Assembly: GCA_001599755.1 (NCBI GenBank)
Contig: BCHX01000003.1
Span: forward strand, 4,251,289-4,315,288
Source of the DNA: Gliomastix tumulicola
Taxonomy: Eukaryota; Ascomycota; Sordariomycetes; Hypocreales; Bionectriaceae
Length of the DNA: 64,000 nucleotides
Reading direction: 5' to 3'
The notes beneath the pieces are model-generated. The model made no database searches. It was not told the DNA's origin and worked only from the letters and a program-made list of their open reading frames with translations. Shown here piece by piece: positions 33,301 to 44,536 of this stretch. How positions within the stretch are numbered: the stretch's first letter is position 1; each line of letters opens with the position of its first letter. The position numbers and the translations under genes are program-made.

Positions 33301-34431
33301 GCAGAAAGTCGCGAACGGGTTAAGCGCTTGATCGATCAGTGGGAGAGCCACAAAGATGAGGATCTTGAAGCAAAGGAGGCGAGACTGCCGGAAATCAAGG
33401 AGGCCGATGAGACGGGCGAAGTACCCGAAGATGCCGTTCATGCAGAACTTGAGAAGACCACATCGAAGCCCAACCAACGGCCGTCCCTTGCATCCGCCCC
33501 TCGCAAGTCGCTCAACAGGGCCAATCTGTCGACCCCAGCTGAGCTCGGTGCCCTCGTTCGCAAGCGCGCCTCCCTCGCGTCTGCTCTTCCCTTGCTCCTC
33601 CACCGCGCCATTATCAACACGCGTCGCCAGCCAGACCTCATCATGGCGCGCCTCATGCAGGTCATCGGCCTCGCCATCATCCTGGCCCTCTTCTTCGCGC
33701 CCCTCCACAACGACTTCTTCTCCGTCCAGAACAGGATGGGTTTCATCCAGGAGATCGGCGCCTTCTACTTCGTCGGCATGCTCCAGAACGTCGCCATCTA
33801 CCCGAACGAGCGTGATGTCTTCTACCGCGAGGACGACGACGGCGTCTACAGCGTCGAAGCCTTCGTCGCGTCCTACACCATCCTCGAGGTGCCCTTCGAG
33901 ATCATCAGCAGCCTCGTCTTCGGCGTCCTGGGCGCCATCGCCGTCGGCCTCCCGCGCACGGCCACCATGTACTTCGTCACCGCCTTCACCTGCTTCGGCA
34001 TCGTCTCGTGCGGCGAGAGCCTCGGCATCATGTTCAACACGGTGCTTCCGCACACGGGCTTCGCCGTCAACGTCATGGGCGTCGTCCTCTCTGTCGCGAC
34101 CATCATGGCGGGCATCCTGTCCATCGATATGCCGGATGTATTTGTCGCGCTCAACTGGCTCTCGCCGATCCGCTACGGGACTCGTGCCATTGCGCCGTAC
34201 TCGCTGCGGGGGGTCAAGTTTACGTGTAATGATGCGCAGCGGCTGCCGGATGGGAGCTGTCCGATCCAGACGGGCCAGGACGTGCTTGACCTGTATAACT
34301 TTGACGTTGATCCTGTGGTGAACGTTGCGGCGTTGGCGGGGTGTGTCGTTGTGTACAGGCTGCTTGCTTGGGGGCTGCTGAGAGTCGTCAGGGGGCGGTG
34401 GAGGGAGAAGATGAGGGAGCGGAAGGGGTGA
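30318..34431 (+). CDS. Full-size ABCG transporter, YOL075C-like (NBD-TMD-NBD-TMD)
   Basis: Exons 30318-32081 and 32137-34431 (1352 residues) are joined by a 55-nt GTAAGT...CATAG intron. Both halves begin with an ATP-binding domain followed by a membrane domain. Half 1: Walker A GGSGSGKTTLLN, signature CSGGEKRRVSIG, Walker B VLFLDEPTTGLDA. Half 2: Walker A GPSGSGKTSLLN, signature ISGGEKRRVSIA, Walker B ILLLDEPTSGLDA. Both sites look fully competent, unlike fungal PDR pumps, in which one set is degenerate. The White-like tandem order matches budding yeast YOL075C, an uncharacterised vacuolar or plasma-membrane ABCG protein. The linker before the second membrane domain is rich in Glu and Lys. 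Substrate is unknown; lipid or sterol export is a guess from the subfamily. Confidence 0.93.
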
Positions 34432-34788
34432 TGGTTCCTCTGAAGGTACTAGTAGATAGGAGGTTGGCTACTGCATGTATATAGTCGTTAGTCTGCACAA
34501 ATTCAAGATACATAACATGAAACAGAGCTAAGGCATCAATCACTATGAGTCGTTCAAGTTTGGTGTACGAAAGATCGATTAGGTACGAGGCAGTGTCATA
34601 TCCACCATCATGTTTCTCTGCGTATGTTTCCCTCCAAGTGTAGTAGGTAGTCCCTGATTCCCTCCTGTAGTCAAAGCGCTGCTCTCGAAGTCCATCGTCC
34701 GTTTCCTGCTGACTGTCGTCGTGCTTGTTGGGAATGGCTGGCAGAAATGGACCGAGGTAAAGGCCATCATCCATCGTATGCTTCAAGC
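34432..34788. other. convergent 3' flanks, no gene seen
   Basis: A 357-bp gap between the stop codons of the ABC transporter and the coiled-coil protein. Nothing recognisable. Confidence 0.6.
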
Positions 34789-35718
34789 TCAAGCCAGAGG
34801 AACCCAGCCGACGATGTTGCTCCCCGTGTCCGGGCATTGAGCCTGCTCAGCACGATAGAACGTAATACGGCCATCGCGGCAGCGGCACTCGGTGGTAGCG
34901 GCCTCGTCCCAAAGCGGCATGTTGTCGAAGTTGACCTCGATACGCGCGGGCCGACCCATCAGACCGAGCGCTTTGCGGCGGCCAAGGAAGGCATGCACCG
35001 CGCAGGCGTAGATCTTGTACAGGCGCCCGACCTGTTCGTCCTGGCAGCTGAGGCTGTGGTCGGGCCAGTCGCGCCGTCGGAGCGGGTTCAGGAAGGAGAG
35101 GATCGCCAGGTTGTCGGGTCGCTTCCTCGAGGGCTGGCAGAGGGGGAAGTCCAGGGTCTCCAGGCGCGGGAGGGAGGCCAGACCGCGCTTGCCGACGTGT
35201 CCATGCCTGTCCCAGATGAAGCTCTCGATGTGCTCGCAGAGGTCCGTCGTGAGCCAGAGTCCGCCGACGGTCTCTTCCTCGGCCTCATCCGCGAGGGTGG
35301 CTAAGTTCGCACCGAACGGGTTGCCGATGTTGGCCTTTGAGTCGTTGCCCTTCTGGTTATTACTGTTGCTGTTGCTGTTGGAGTCGTCATTCTCCTCCTT
35401 GGGGATGACCAGCGGGCGACCAAAATCGGGTTCCTCGCGAGACGCCCGCAGCTGCTCGTTGGCGAGTTTCTCCTGCTCCTGGCAGTAGGCCGCCTGCTTC
35501 TTGAAGAAGCCCGCCTGCTGCACGAGCAGCTCAGCCTCCTTCCTGGCCTCTTGCGCCTGCTCCACGAAGTCCTCGGCCTCCGCCCCGAGCTCGTCCGCCT
35601 GCGTCATGAGCTCGTCCGCCTGCGCGTGGAGGTCCTCGGCCTGCTGTCTGAAGTGGTCGACCTGCTCGGCGAAGTAGTCCTCCTGCTCCCGGCTTGCCTG
35701 CTCCTTGCTGTAGGCCAT
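34789..35718 (-). CDS. Protein of unknown function with long amphipathic N-terminal helix
   Basis: 309 residues, one exon, starting at the ATG at 35718. Residues 1-105 are an almost unbroken amphipathic helix built from repeats like QAxELxxQAxELxAEAEDF, rich in Gln, Ala and Glu, and probably a coiled coil. A low-complexity Asn/Ser/Asp stretch follows (DDSNSNSNSNNQ). The C-terminal 150 residues are a compact-looking domain with several Cys and Trp (LWLTTDLCEHIESFIWDRHG, RLYKIYACAVHAFLGRRKAL, ECRCRDGRITFYRAEQAQCP). I do not recognise a family. The frame extends upstream of 35718, but that part (Ser/Thr/Leu-rich, ATG-poor) looks like a 5' leader. It converges with the ABC transporter. Confidence 0.7.
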   Translation of the reverse strand: MAYSKEQASREQEDYFAEQVDHFRQQAEDLHAQADELMTQADELGAEAEDFVEQAQEARKEAELLVQQAGFFKKQAAYCQEQEKLANEQLRASREEPDFGRPLVIPKEENDDSNSNSNSNNQKGNDSKANIGNPFGANLATLADEAEEETVGGLWLTTDLCEHIESFIWDRHGHVGKRGLASLPRLETLDFPLCQPSRKRPDNLAILSFLNPLRRRDWPDHSLSCQDEQVGRLYKIYACAVHAFLGRRKALGLMGRPARIEVNFDNMPLWDEAATTECRCRDGRITFYRAEQAQCPDTGSNIVGWVPLA

Positions 35719-36676
35719 GGTGGTTGTTGTTCTTGAGGTCCTGAAATGCTTCTTGGTGGTGTGGTGTTTGGTGTTTGGTGTCCTAGGTAGCTGGCTTGTG
35801 TCTCTAAGACGGAGAGGGGTCGTTCTGGTGTGTGAGAGTCGGTAGCAGACGAAAGACTTGGATGGAATTCCGAGAGTGTGAAGGAAGGAAAGAAGGAAGA
35901 AAGAGGGAATCCCGGGATGATGATGAGCGGTATGAAACACTACCAGCGGGAGGAGTGTTTGCTCACAAGTTTGTAACGCCACACCGCATGTCTGGCAAGG
36001 AATCCTGGAGAGCAGCCTGTTGGTAGGCGAGGAGGCCTGCTGTTTGGACAAACTGAGGAGCAATGTGCTGATGCCTCCGGGCCGACATAGAGCCCTCAGT
36101 AGGTCACCGAGTCTGATTTTTCGCCGAAATTTATAGCGACGCCTCGTGAAGATGCCTCTAGCATGGTGTTCGGAGCAATATGATGATCCATCCTAGCTAA
36201 AGCTCTTTGGAAGTTGCTGTTAACCTCACGATGTCCTCGTTTGGCGAACTCGACCTATGGCTCGGCGACCGTGACTATGACATGCTCAGTTAATGTTTGA
36301 CCACGAAAGATTGGGGTATCAGTTGACCAGTTGAAGAATCGTGAGCCTACTTCGCTACAATGACCGAGCTGAACATGTTTGATGGAAGATTCGTGCAAGA
36401 TGTCAAGGCCCTGCAGGGTAGGTAGCTACAGGCATTGGCCATTAGTCAGCGCCACTTCTGCACAAAATAAGCCCAGGCGATTTTCGTCACCCCCTGAGCG
36501 AGCAAGTTGATCTTAGCATCCGTTGCATTCAGGACTATTCTAGCACCTGGCGGTATGTATCACCTGGAAAATAAAGCTATAATACTATGAAAGACCCTCC
36601 ACGACGACAGTGAGTGAGGCCTCAGGGTATCTCGCACTCTCTCACATGCCTCCCATCAACACTGAATCACCCCCCC
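35719..36676. other. intergenic, no gene seen
   Basis: Holds the promoter of the coiled-coil gene and the 3' flank of the sugar transporter gene. Short frames only. Confidence 0.55.
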
Positions 36677-38756
36677 CTAAGCGCTGCCAGAGCCGTTGCG
36701 GCGGCCCCCCTTGCTCGCGGACGCATCAGCAGCAACAGCCTCGAACGAGTACAGCGGCGGGCAGACAGCGCCCCTGTCCCAGAAGACGCCGCCGAGCATC
36801 CACCGCTTGACGAAGAAGGGCAGCACGGTGAAGCACTGGTAGCGCATGAAGCGGCGGACGGGCACGGCAAAGACCCAGTCGAGCTCCTCGAGGGTGCGCT
36901 GCATGGTCTCGGGCACCCAGAGGAAGATCATGACGAAGGCGACGACGTTGAGGCCCGCGTACATACCGAAGGCCCCGACGGCGGCGGCGCGCTCGAGCAG
37001 GAAGGGGAAGGTCATGGAGAGGACGGCGGCCCAGCCGAGGCAGGTGGCGACGGCGAAGGACATGCCGGCCTCGCGGTGGGAGAGCGGGAAGACCTCGGCC
37101 GAGTAGGTGAAGGGGACGGGGCCCTCGCCGGGGGAGTAGAAGGCGCCGAAGAGGAAGACGAAGAGGCAGACGAGGCCCGTGCGGAGGGATTTGGTCGCCG
37201 GGGCGTCGTCGATGAGGGTGCAGAGACCGGCCGCGAGGAGCGTCCAGAACATCTGGGGGAAGGTGAAGAGCAGCAGAGAACGACGTCCGAAGGTGTCGAT
37301 GGTCCAGAACGCGGGGAAGGCGAAGAGCCAGTTGACCATGCCGAAGCCGAAGGAGCCGACCATGGCGATGAAGTCGGACATGCCGGCGTCGGAGAAGATG
37401 GTCGTCGAGTAGAAGGCGATGATGTTGATGCCGCACATCTGCTGCGCGATCATGACCGTGAACGCGGCGAGAGTGGCACGGCGCACGCGGGGGATGATGA
37501 AGAGCTGCTGGAAGCGCTTGGCGTAGGTGGTCTGGCCGACGAGCTGGTGCTCGATCTCGAGCTGCGAGCTGATGTAGAAGATGTCGCGCGCGACCTGGAT
37601 CTTGTCGTGGCGGAGCCGGAGCATGGCGTCCCAGGCCTCCACGTAGCGGCCCTTCTTCATGTACCAACGGGGGGACTCCGGGCACAAGTAGATGAGGAGG
37701 ACCAGGGGCACGGCGGGCAGGAAGGGAGCGCCGAGCATGAGGCGCCAGTTATGCTTGGCGTTGTAGACGGCGAGGTTGAAGGCCGTTCCCAGCATGATAC
37801 CGAAGGCCGTCCACATCTCTGCGATTTGTCAGTCATGGATTCAAGTCATCTTCTTACGGACCGGGTGGGACTTACGCCATGACATGACGAGGGCACCACG
37901 GATGGAGGCAGGCGAGTTCTCAGCGGCGTAGATGGGCACGGTCGAGGCCTTGACGCCCATGCCGATACCCATCAGAAGACGGCATGCGAGCTGCTGAACC
38001 CAGGTCTCACTGAAGGCAGAGCCGATGACAGGCCAGATGCAGAAGTGGGCAGAGAAGAAAATGACACCGCGGCGACCAAACCAGTTGTTGATGGGGTCAG
38101 AGAGCCAGCAACCGATGAGACTAACGGTGATGTTAGCTGACCAGCAGATCCAACCAGACACAGACACATCAGAGGATCACTTCACTTACGCAGAACCAAT
38201 GTAAGGGCCAGCGTTCACGAGACCAACCAGAAGACGGCTACGAACCGACTCATCGCCGATGCCATAGTACTCAGGGAACCACAGGTTCGCACCATTGGTC
38301 CCCGTCTGGTCCCAGCCCTGCACGGCCGCGCCGATGGAGCACGTCGCGATGGTCAGGAACAGCCGCGGCGGCATGCGCCACTTGTGGTCGATCTCGTTCT
38401 GCAGGATGGTCAGCTCGTTGTCGTCGAGCTTCTCGGCGCCGTCGATGTCGGCCGCGCCCGCGGGGTTCTGCGCGACGAGGGCGCCCTTGCGCAGGACGGC
38501 GATGTGCTCGGTCAGGCCGCGGTGCTCGGCGAAGGCCTCGACGTCGCGCATCAGCTGGTCGCGCGGGATGCCCTCGAGCGGGTTGCGGATCTTGGCCTCG
38601 AGGTTGCGCGAGAGGTCCGCGGCGGCCTCGGGCGTGAGGCCCTGTTCGATCTGCTCGCCCTGGATCTGCTTGGTGTCTGCCTCACTGAGGGATGTGAGTG
38701 TCAGTAACTACCGTGTCTTGAGGACGGGGAGGTGGTGTGACTGACATGCTGCTCAT
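36677..38756 (-). CDS. MFS sugar/inositol-type transporter
   Basis: Exons 38746-38756, 38190-38684, 37876-38120 and 36677-37818 (630 residues). Introns of 61, 69 and 56 nt have GTCAGT or GTAAGT donors and CTRAC/CTAAC branch sites. A cytosolic N-terminal tail of about 130 residues carries the conserved block LTPEAAADLSRNLEAKIRNP. Twelve membrane helices follow, with sugar-porter motifs: NNWFGRRG (after helix 2), CPESPRWYMKKGR (PESPR before the central loop), and VPETMQRTLEELDWVF (PET near the C-terminus). The tiny first exon encodes MSS plus two bases of the fourth codon, and start assignment depends on it. Substrate cannot be told from sequence; homologues in filamentous fungi are annotated as hexose or myo-inositol carriers. 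Confidence 0.9.
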
Positions 38757-39187
38757 GATGGGCAGAGTGTGTTTTGGTGTAGGTACGTAGGAAGGAAGGG
38801 CGGGCTTGATCCCTGGATATTTGCTTAACTGACAGACCCAGCTCGCTCAGACTGGTGACTGTGTGTTCCGAAGTAAGGAAAGAAGGGCGGATGAGGAGAA
38901 GAGAGACAGAGCGAGAACAACAGCGTGAGTGAGGGGGGGGGAACGATGGGTATTTGTATCTTCGAGCTTCACCCTCTCCTCGCCCGTCCGTCTCCCTCTC
39001 CCCAGCTTTCCCCCAGCCCATCCTTCCCCTCAGCCCCAGCTCAGCGCCGTTGGGCCATGCGACCTTGCCTCCTCTCCACATGTCCCATTGCCGGGGCCAA
39101 GGGCGAACCTACTTGCTGGTATCGTCGCATGCATACAAGGATGGGAAAAGGGGTGGGGGGCGTGGGGTGGGCACACGATAGACGTCT

Positions 39188-39231
39188 GCGTGCGGCGAAT
39201 GGTGGATTTGCGTGCGGCGAATGGTGGATTT
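39188..39231. repeat. 22-bp perfect tandem duplication
   Basis: Two identical head-to-tail copies of a 22-bp unit, 39188-39209 and 39210-39231, centred on GGCGAATGGTGGATTT. It lies in gene-free DNA. Confidence 0.9.
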
Positions 39232-42200
39232 ACGTCGCTCTCTGGCGTGACGGGCTAACACTAGACATGATCCCTCTCACGATCCGCATCCGTCCTACTC
39301 GAAGGGTCATGACTAAGGCATACTTGTACTGCACGGCTTTGCCTCGCTGTCTTGCCACAGAAGACGTCCAGTATTGAGGTGTGGTCGAGACACGAGATGA
39401 TCTGTATCCAGACGGGCGTTTATGGGGTAAGGATGTGTACTGTATGGGGTGAAACGCCCTCCCATGGCGAGATACGCGACAAGACGTCTGGGTCTCAAGC
39501 CGCGGCTCTCACCGAGACTAGACGACAGCCAAGAACGCCATGGCCAGGCAGCAGAAGATCCAAACCTGCTACTGCATTATCAGTGATCCGACCATTGGCG
39601 CTACGGGAGTCTGCTTTTGGTCTTTGGGGCGACTGCGAGTCAGTGACTACGGAAAGGCAAGTAAGTACGGAAGCGTACGTGCAGCCCCCAATGTCTCACT
39701 TCGCCTCTTTCTCTCCGAGCCGAGGCGACATCCCGATCACCTGGGAAGGAGAAACTACGGCAGAACACCTCGACGATCTCCCTCCCAAGACACGACGTCC
39801 CTTTCACAAATCAAGCCAAGCCCACGTATCCGGCGGCAATGCCAACCGCCAATACTGGGTAGCCAACAACACTATAATACTCCAGTATTACTCCGTCCCG
39901 GCTAACGCGGGACTAGCGTGTGCTTCCTCGGCTGGGGGACGGGAATCGTGAGAGGAACAAGGGCCTCACTCCACAGGTCTCACTTCTCGTGCCTTTCTGC
40001 CCTTCTCCCCCCGTTCGCGGACCCGGGCACAATGAAGCTTGTGGTCCGCCTGCGAAAGGTCTTGGTGCTCCCCGCACGCGGCCGGTGGCGTTGCTGGGAA
40101 TTCTGTTGCCTGCATGGCATGGATGGAGAAGCCATCTCATGTGCTAGCGATCGTGGGGGGTCGGCCAAGGTCTGTGCTGTCTGTCGGCTTGTTTCCTCGA
40201 AGTTTTCTCTTCTCCCGCTTGGCGTTTAGCTTGGGGGTCTAGAAGGTACAGTGGTGTGTATATTCTAATCAATAGTCTGAGCGAAGACTGGTCGATGGTG
40301 GTTCTGATCGCTGTGCTTCAGAGAGTGTAGTGAGGTCCTCGATCAAGAGCCGTGGTAGCAAACAGTCAGAATGCGAGTAACCAACAAGCTGGAAGCCTCG
40401 GGAGGTGTGCGGGCGTGGCATGGAACGGATCCTCGAGGGGAGGATCTCGCCTCTCATTCGCTCCCCCTCGTCTTCGGAGATAAAGTTGATTTTAAGGTTG
40501 ACTTCCCCGGGAGAAGGATGGGGGGAAAAGGAGCAGGGTAAAGAATCAAGGACTTCCTGGGTAAACATTCTTGGAAAACGAAGTGGTGTAATCCTGTTAA
40601 GGGGACGGTACCTACTGCTAGAGCATCCATCTGAATGGGGTCCGGCATCTTTGGCTGTGTCTTGGAGCGCCACTTGGGACAAGATCGCATGCGGCGTCTA
40701 ATTTCAGAAGGGGACAGTCTGGGAGAAAATCTCCTCTTGAGTCTGCTCTACTTACGTGATGGCCGTGTCGCCGCGACTCAAAGCTGGCAATTGAAATTGG
40801 GGGAGTGGCCTAGCAAGACTAAATCCCGGACTCTCTGCATCCTCCCTGTATTGGAGGGATTGGAGGAGTGAAGCGATGGCGTATGGAGAGAAGAGGGCAT
40901 TCTATTTCTTGCGCCTGTAGGCTCTGTCAGCAGCGTTGGTACGCTAATTTGTACTGTGCAGGGGCGGGTTCGTACTGTATTTTCGCTGTGGCTACCCCTC
41001 GGTAGTGCACCACTTGTTCTTCGGTACCGCCAGTGCCACAGACTACTGACCAACACGGACTCACGATCCTTGGCATTGCCTCTCTGACGGTCTCTCCTGG
41101 AGGTCAGTGGTTCCAGTGTCTCGTGCTCGCATGCCCCGTGACTCTCGGTCCTGGTCTGCATTCAGAATTACAGCGCACAGGCGATGCTTACAGCCCAGCC
41201 CCCAACGGCGGAGATCGACAAACGACTCTCGAGAAGCTCCCACCTCGCGACCTTTCGCATAAGAAATCCCATTGCAATGGAAGCTCCCATATCGACCTCT
41301 CCTCCTTCCCAGCAAGGATTCCCTGAGCCCTGGTTAACTGCTGCAGGTCGACGTCACACAACGGGGCAGTCGCCAGTCTGCCGAGGCCTGTGGCTTGCGG
41401 GAATCGAGCCCCCCGCCAAGATGCCCCCCCATGGCAGCCAGCAGAGACACTTGCTTGCAACTGGAATGGTCGGAGTTAACAAGACGTAGAACACGCGACC
41501 AGCATCCCATGTCTCATGTACATGTTAATTCTTGACTTTCAGCTTCCCTCCGGTTGCGGCGAGGGCTGTTCGGTTGGTCCCGACCCCAAATGGTCTGCTT
41601 CTAGCTTTGGGGGGGAAAAAAGCCACCGCCGACGATGGTCGAGAACGGGCTTCGACGTGAACTATCTATCAGCTTGCCCCCGTGGGGGTGATTGAAGGTT
41701 TCTGCAATAGCCTTAGGTTTCAGTTTTAGTAGATGCCGCCGGATTGACTGTATCTGGTCAGTTGTGGCTTTACCTCTCCTAACGCCACGTCCGGTGAGCT
41801 TGATGGGGGAGGGATGTCTGCCACTCACCGACATGACAAGTTTAAAAAAGAAACAAATTCGAGGCTTCAGAAAGTGGTTAGAGCTAGTACCTACTGAGTA
41901 GGCAGCAGGATTCTGCCCCAAGCCGAGTCTCAATCTATTGAACCATAGCACAGGCCCAAGCTCAGCTAGTCGTCCTCCTCGCCGTGGGGGAAGAAAAATC
42001 TCGCGATATCTCGGTGCCTGGAACCGAGTTTGCCCTCGCCCAGCTCCTGTGGCGGCGTCTCCCCGACCCACGTTCTCCAAGTTCCCGTCTTCCTGGAAAG
42101 CTCTCCTCCAATGACCGGGGGGCAGCCGCAGGTCCGGCTTGACACTGCAAGGCCGTCCCCTGGCGAGACAAATTAGCGGCCAGGCAGCTGTCAATATTCC

Positions 42201-42805
42201 TTGGAAGGCAGGGAGAGACGGGGGTGTTTTGGGGGGGCCCAGGTGGAGTGCGTGCCCAACAGACGGACAATCTGAGGAGAAATCATCTGCTGGAACACGG
42301 TCAGGTGTCGGTTCTCGCCGTACCTATCTCGCGATGGGGAGCTCTCCTCGTGGATGAGTTGGGGCTGCCGTCCGCTGTACCTTGATGTCTTGTAACCTGT
42401 CATTCTCCACGAGGGAGGCGTTAGGAGAAGATATGCCCCGATTGGAGGCCAAGGTTCACTGTGGCATATGCCAATCTGACCGAGGTCGGATCTAGCAGAG
42501 ACGATACGTACGTACACTCACTCATGTGTTCTTTCGGGAAACTGGCGGCGACGGGACAGTCAAAGATGAATGACGAGAAGGCGCTCCGTGATAATGCATG
42601 CTATTGATATCTCTTGTTTCGTTGAGCTCGCCATTTCAAAGTACTCTAACATAGTCTGAACTCTCATAGAAACCCGCAAACCATGAGTGAGTGAGTGATT
42701 CACCCCCACCCTGGAAGCAATAACTAAAGATTTGACCTCCATGCAGCACACAACTTCGCAACGCAGCTAGAGACACCCACACTGCAGAAGAACCAAGTGT
42801 CCCTC

Positions 42806-42839
<34 letters not shown>
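42806..42839. repeat. (AAC)n microsatellite
   Basis: About eleven uninterrupted ACA/CAA triplets just outside the 3' end of the gene at 42941. Confidence 0.95.
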
Positions 42840-42940
42840 GGCATACCACAAACTCTCAAACTAGAATCAGTCCCTTTCCCTCCAAAAAATCATGCCGTGA
42901 CAACCGACACAAGAAAACAACACATAAAAAGAGGGCAGTC

Positions 42941-44536
42941 TCAGTTCTTGCAGAACCAGAGACAGACAACGGGCTTCTCATCCGCGTTCCCCGTACGCGT
43001 CTTGTCCCAGCCCAGGTCCTTGATCGTCTTCTTCATCATGTCCTTGTCCCCGCCGCAGAACTGAATCCCCTTGTACCACTTGCCATTCCCGCCGGGGACG
43101 ATCTCGACGCACTTGTTCTTCTTGGGCGCCGGGTTGTCGCAGCCGAAGCCCGCGAGCAGCTCCGAGCACAGCGTGTTGCAGGGGATGTGCGTCGCCTTGA
43201 AGGACACGACGGCGTTGGCGGGCAGCTGCCAGGGCGGGGTCTCGGAGTAGAAGACGTGGGCCTTGGTCGTCTCGGAGGGGAAGAAGAAGTTGTAGCCGGG
43301 CTCGCAGCCGACGCCGCCCGACGAGTTGGTCATCTGCGCGGCGGGCATCTGGGGGTCGACCGACGGGTAGGGCTGCGGCGCGCGGGCGAGCGGGACGCCG
43401 GCGCCGTTGGGCTGGAGGACGTACGAGTAGCCCGCGGGCGCGGCCGAGGTGACGGTGGGCGTGGTCGTCGTGACTGGATATGTATAAGCCATGTTGAGCC
43501 AGGGGGAGGAGAAGGAGGAGGTGTAGTAGCTGTAGCCGGGATACAGCTCGGGGATCATGGCGGCAGTCGTACCAAAGGTGTATCCGGGGCCGCCGATGTG
43601 AGGGATGTAAGCCTGGCCTGGGCCCGGGGCACTGGCACCCGCGGGGCTGAAGGGAGGTCGGTTGCCGGCGCCGAGGGCATCGCGGCCGGTGAGAGGGTTC
43701 CAGCCGCCGGACATGGTGAGGGCGATGTTTCCGATGAGGGATCCGAGGACGGCGTGTACGGCCGAGAGGAAGCTGACTAGGAGAGCGGCAACGAAGTGTG
43801 TCGTGTCAGTGCAGAGGCCGCCAAGTATGGACCCAACGTCCGAGCGAGTGGTCGTAAGAGGCGACCCAGTCACCCGCGGGAGGTCGGTAAGGGGAAGGGT
43901 CCCAGAGGCCGCCGTGGAGGTACGCGGGATGGACGGGCTGCTGTTCCTGTCTCTGCTGGCGAGGGACAAGGACCGGAGGAGGTGGTAGTGACGGGTTGCG
44001 GTAGTAGTACGGAGGGTACTGCTGCGAGTGCTGCTGCGAGTGCTGCTGCTGGAAGTAGAGCGACGAGTCTTCTCTGCCGAATGTTTCGTCTGCGTCGGCT
44101 TCGAACGAGGACGATGCTATAACAAGACCAACACAGTCAGCTGGGGATCCGGATGACCATGTATATATATAGGGACATGCAGCAATTAGTGAATGGGTGA
44201 TGGATGTGACTGACCGGTCGATGAGCGCCCGTCTGCCTCTGCATCAGAGGGCTCCTCCTCACCGTATCCCTCGCTTGCCTCCTCCTCCTCGTCAGACTCG
44301 CCCTCCGTGTCCGACTCGAGCTCGATGTCGAGGTGCGCCCAGAAGATCTCCGTGCTCCAGAGCGCGGTGCCGTGGCGGTCGTAGAAGGCGGCGACAATCA
44401 GCCAGGCCCAGAAGGGGCTGTCCGACTGCGAGTCGTATGCGAGGTGCTGCGTGATGACGAGCTTCGTGGCTGGGTCGGGGAGGAAGTCTTGGTCGACCTC
44501 GATGGTTCTGGTGATGGTTAGAGGGTTCAGAGACAT
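42941..44536 (-). CDS. Unrecognised three-exon protein with Cys-rich C-terminal domain
   Basis: Proposed exons are 44215-44536, 43874-44116 and 42941-43776 (466 residues). Intron 1 (98 nt) has GTCAGT, CTGAC and TATAG. Intron 2 (97 nt) uses GTGACT...CTGAC...CCTAG, and its donor is less certain. The N-terminal domain (residues 1-85) has a hydrophobic WAWLIVAAFYDRHGTALWST segment. An acidic stretch follows (ESDTEGESDEEEEASEGYGE), then a Gln/Tyr/Pro-rich linker. The C-terminal third has six or more Cys and Trp residues (FKATHIPCNTLCSELLAGFG, KWYKGIQFCGGDKDMMKKTI, CLWFCKN at the end), suggesting a disulfide- or metal-stabilised domain. I recognise no family. No signal peptide is seen. That the two halves form one gene rests on matching intron phases. 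Confidence 0.55.

Larger units (their letters stand above)
38757..42940. other. 4.2-kb stretch without a recognisable gene
   Basis: Several frames of 100-200 codons occur (for example near 39352-39951 on the plus strand and 41601-42194 on the minus strand), but their codon use and composition look non-coding and no splice model joins them into a known domain. Contents noted: a perfect 22-bp tandem duplication at 39188-39231 and an (AAC)n tract at 42806-42839. The left edge is the sugar-transporter promoter and the right edge is the 3' flank of the next gene. Confidence 0.5.

Noticed and set aside
35719..36063. 115-codon upstream extension of the coiled-coil protein
   Set aside because: Ser/Thr/Leu-rich text unlike the helical protein that follows; more likely a 5' leader.
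36614..37882. 422-codon open frame on the plus strand opposite the sugar transporter
   Set aside because: It mirrors a GC-rich coding exon on the other strand, is a Glu/Gly/Asp/His-rich string without a domain, and overlaps well-supported transporter motifs.
39352..39951. 199-codon frame as a candidate gene
   Set aside because: No motif, mixed codon use, no start context or splice partner; left as non-coding.
41395..41440. T-arm-like sequence (GGGCTCGATTCCCGC on the minus strand)
   Set aside because: No matching anticodon, D or acceptor arms around it.
41601..42194. 197-codon minus-strand frame as a candidate gene
   Set aside because: Arg/Gly/Pro-rich without a domain and with no neighbouring exon; probably chance in a stop-poor stretch.
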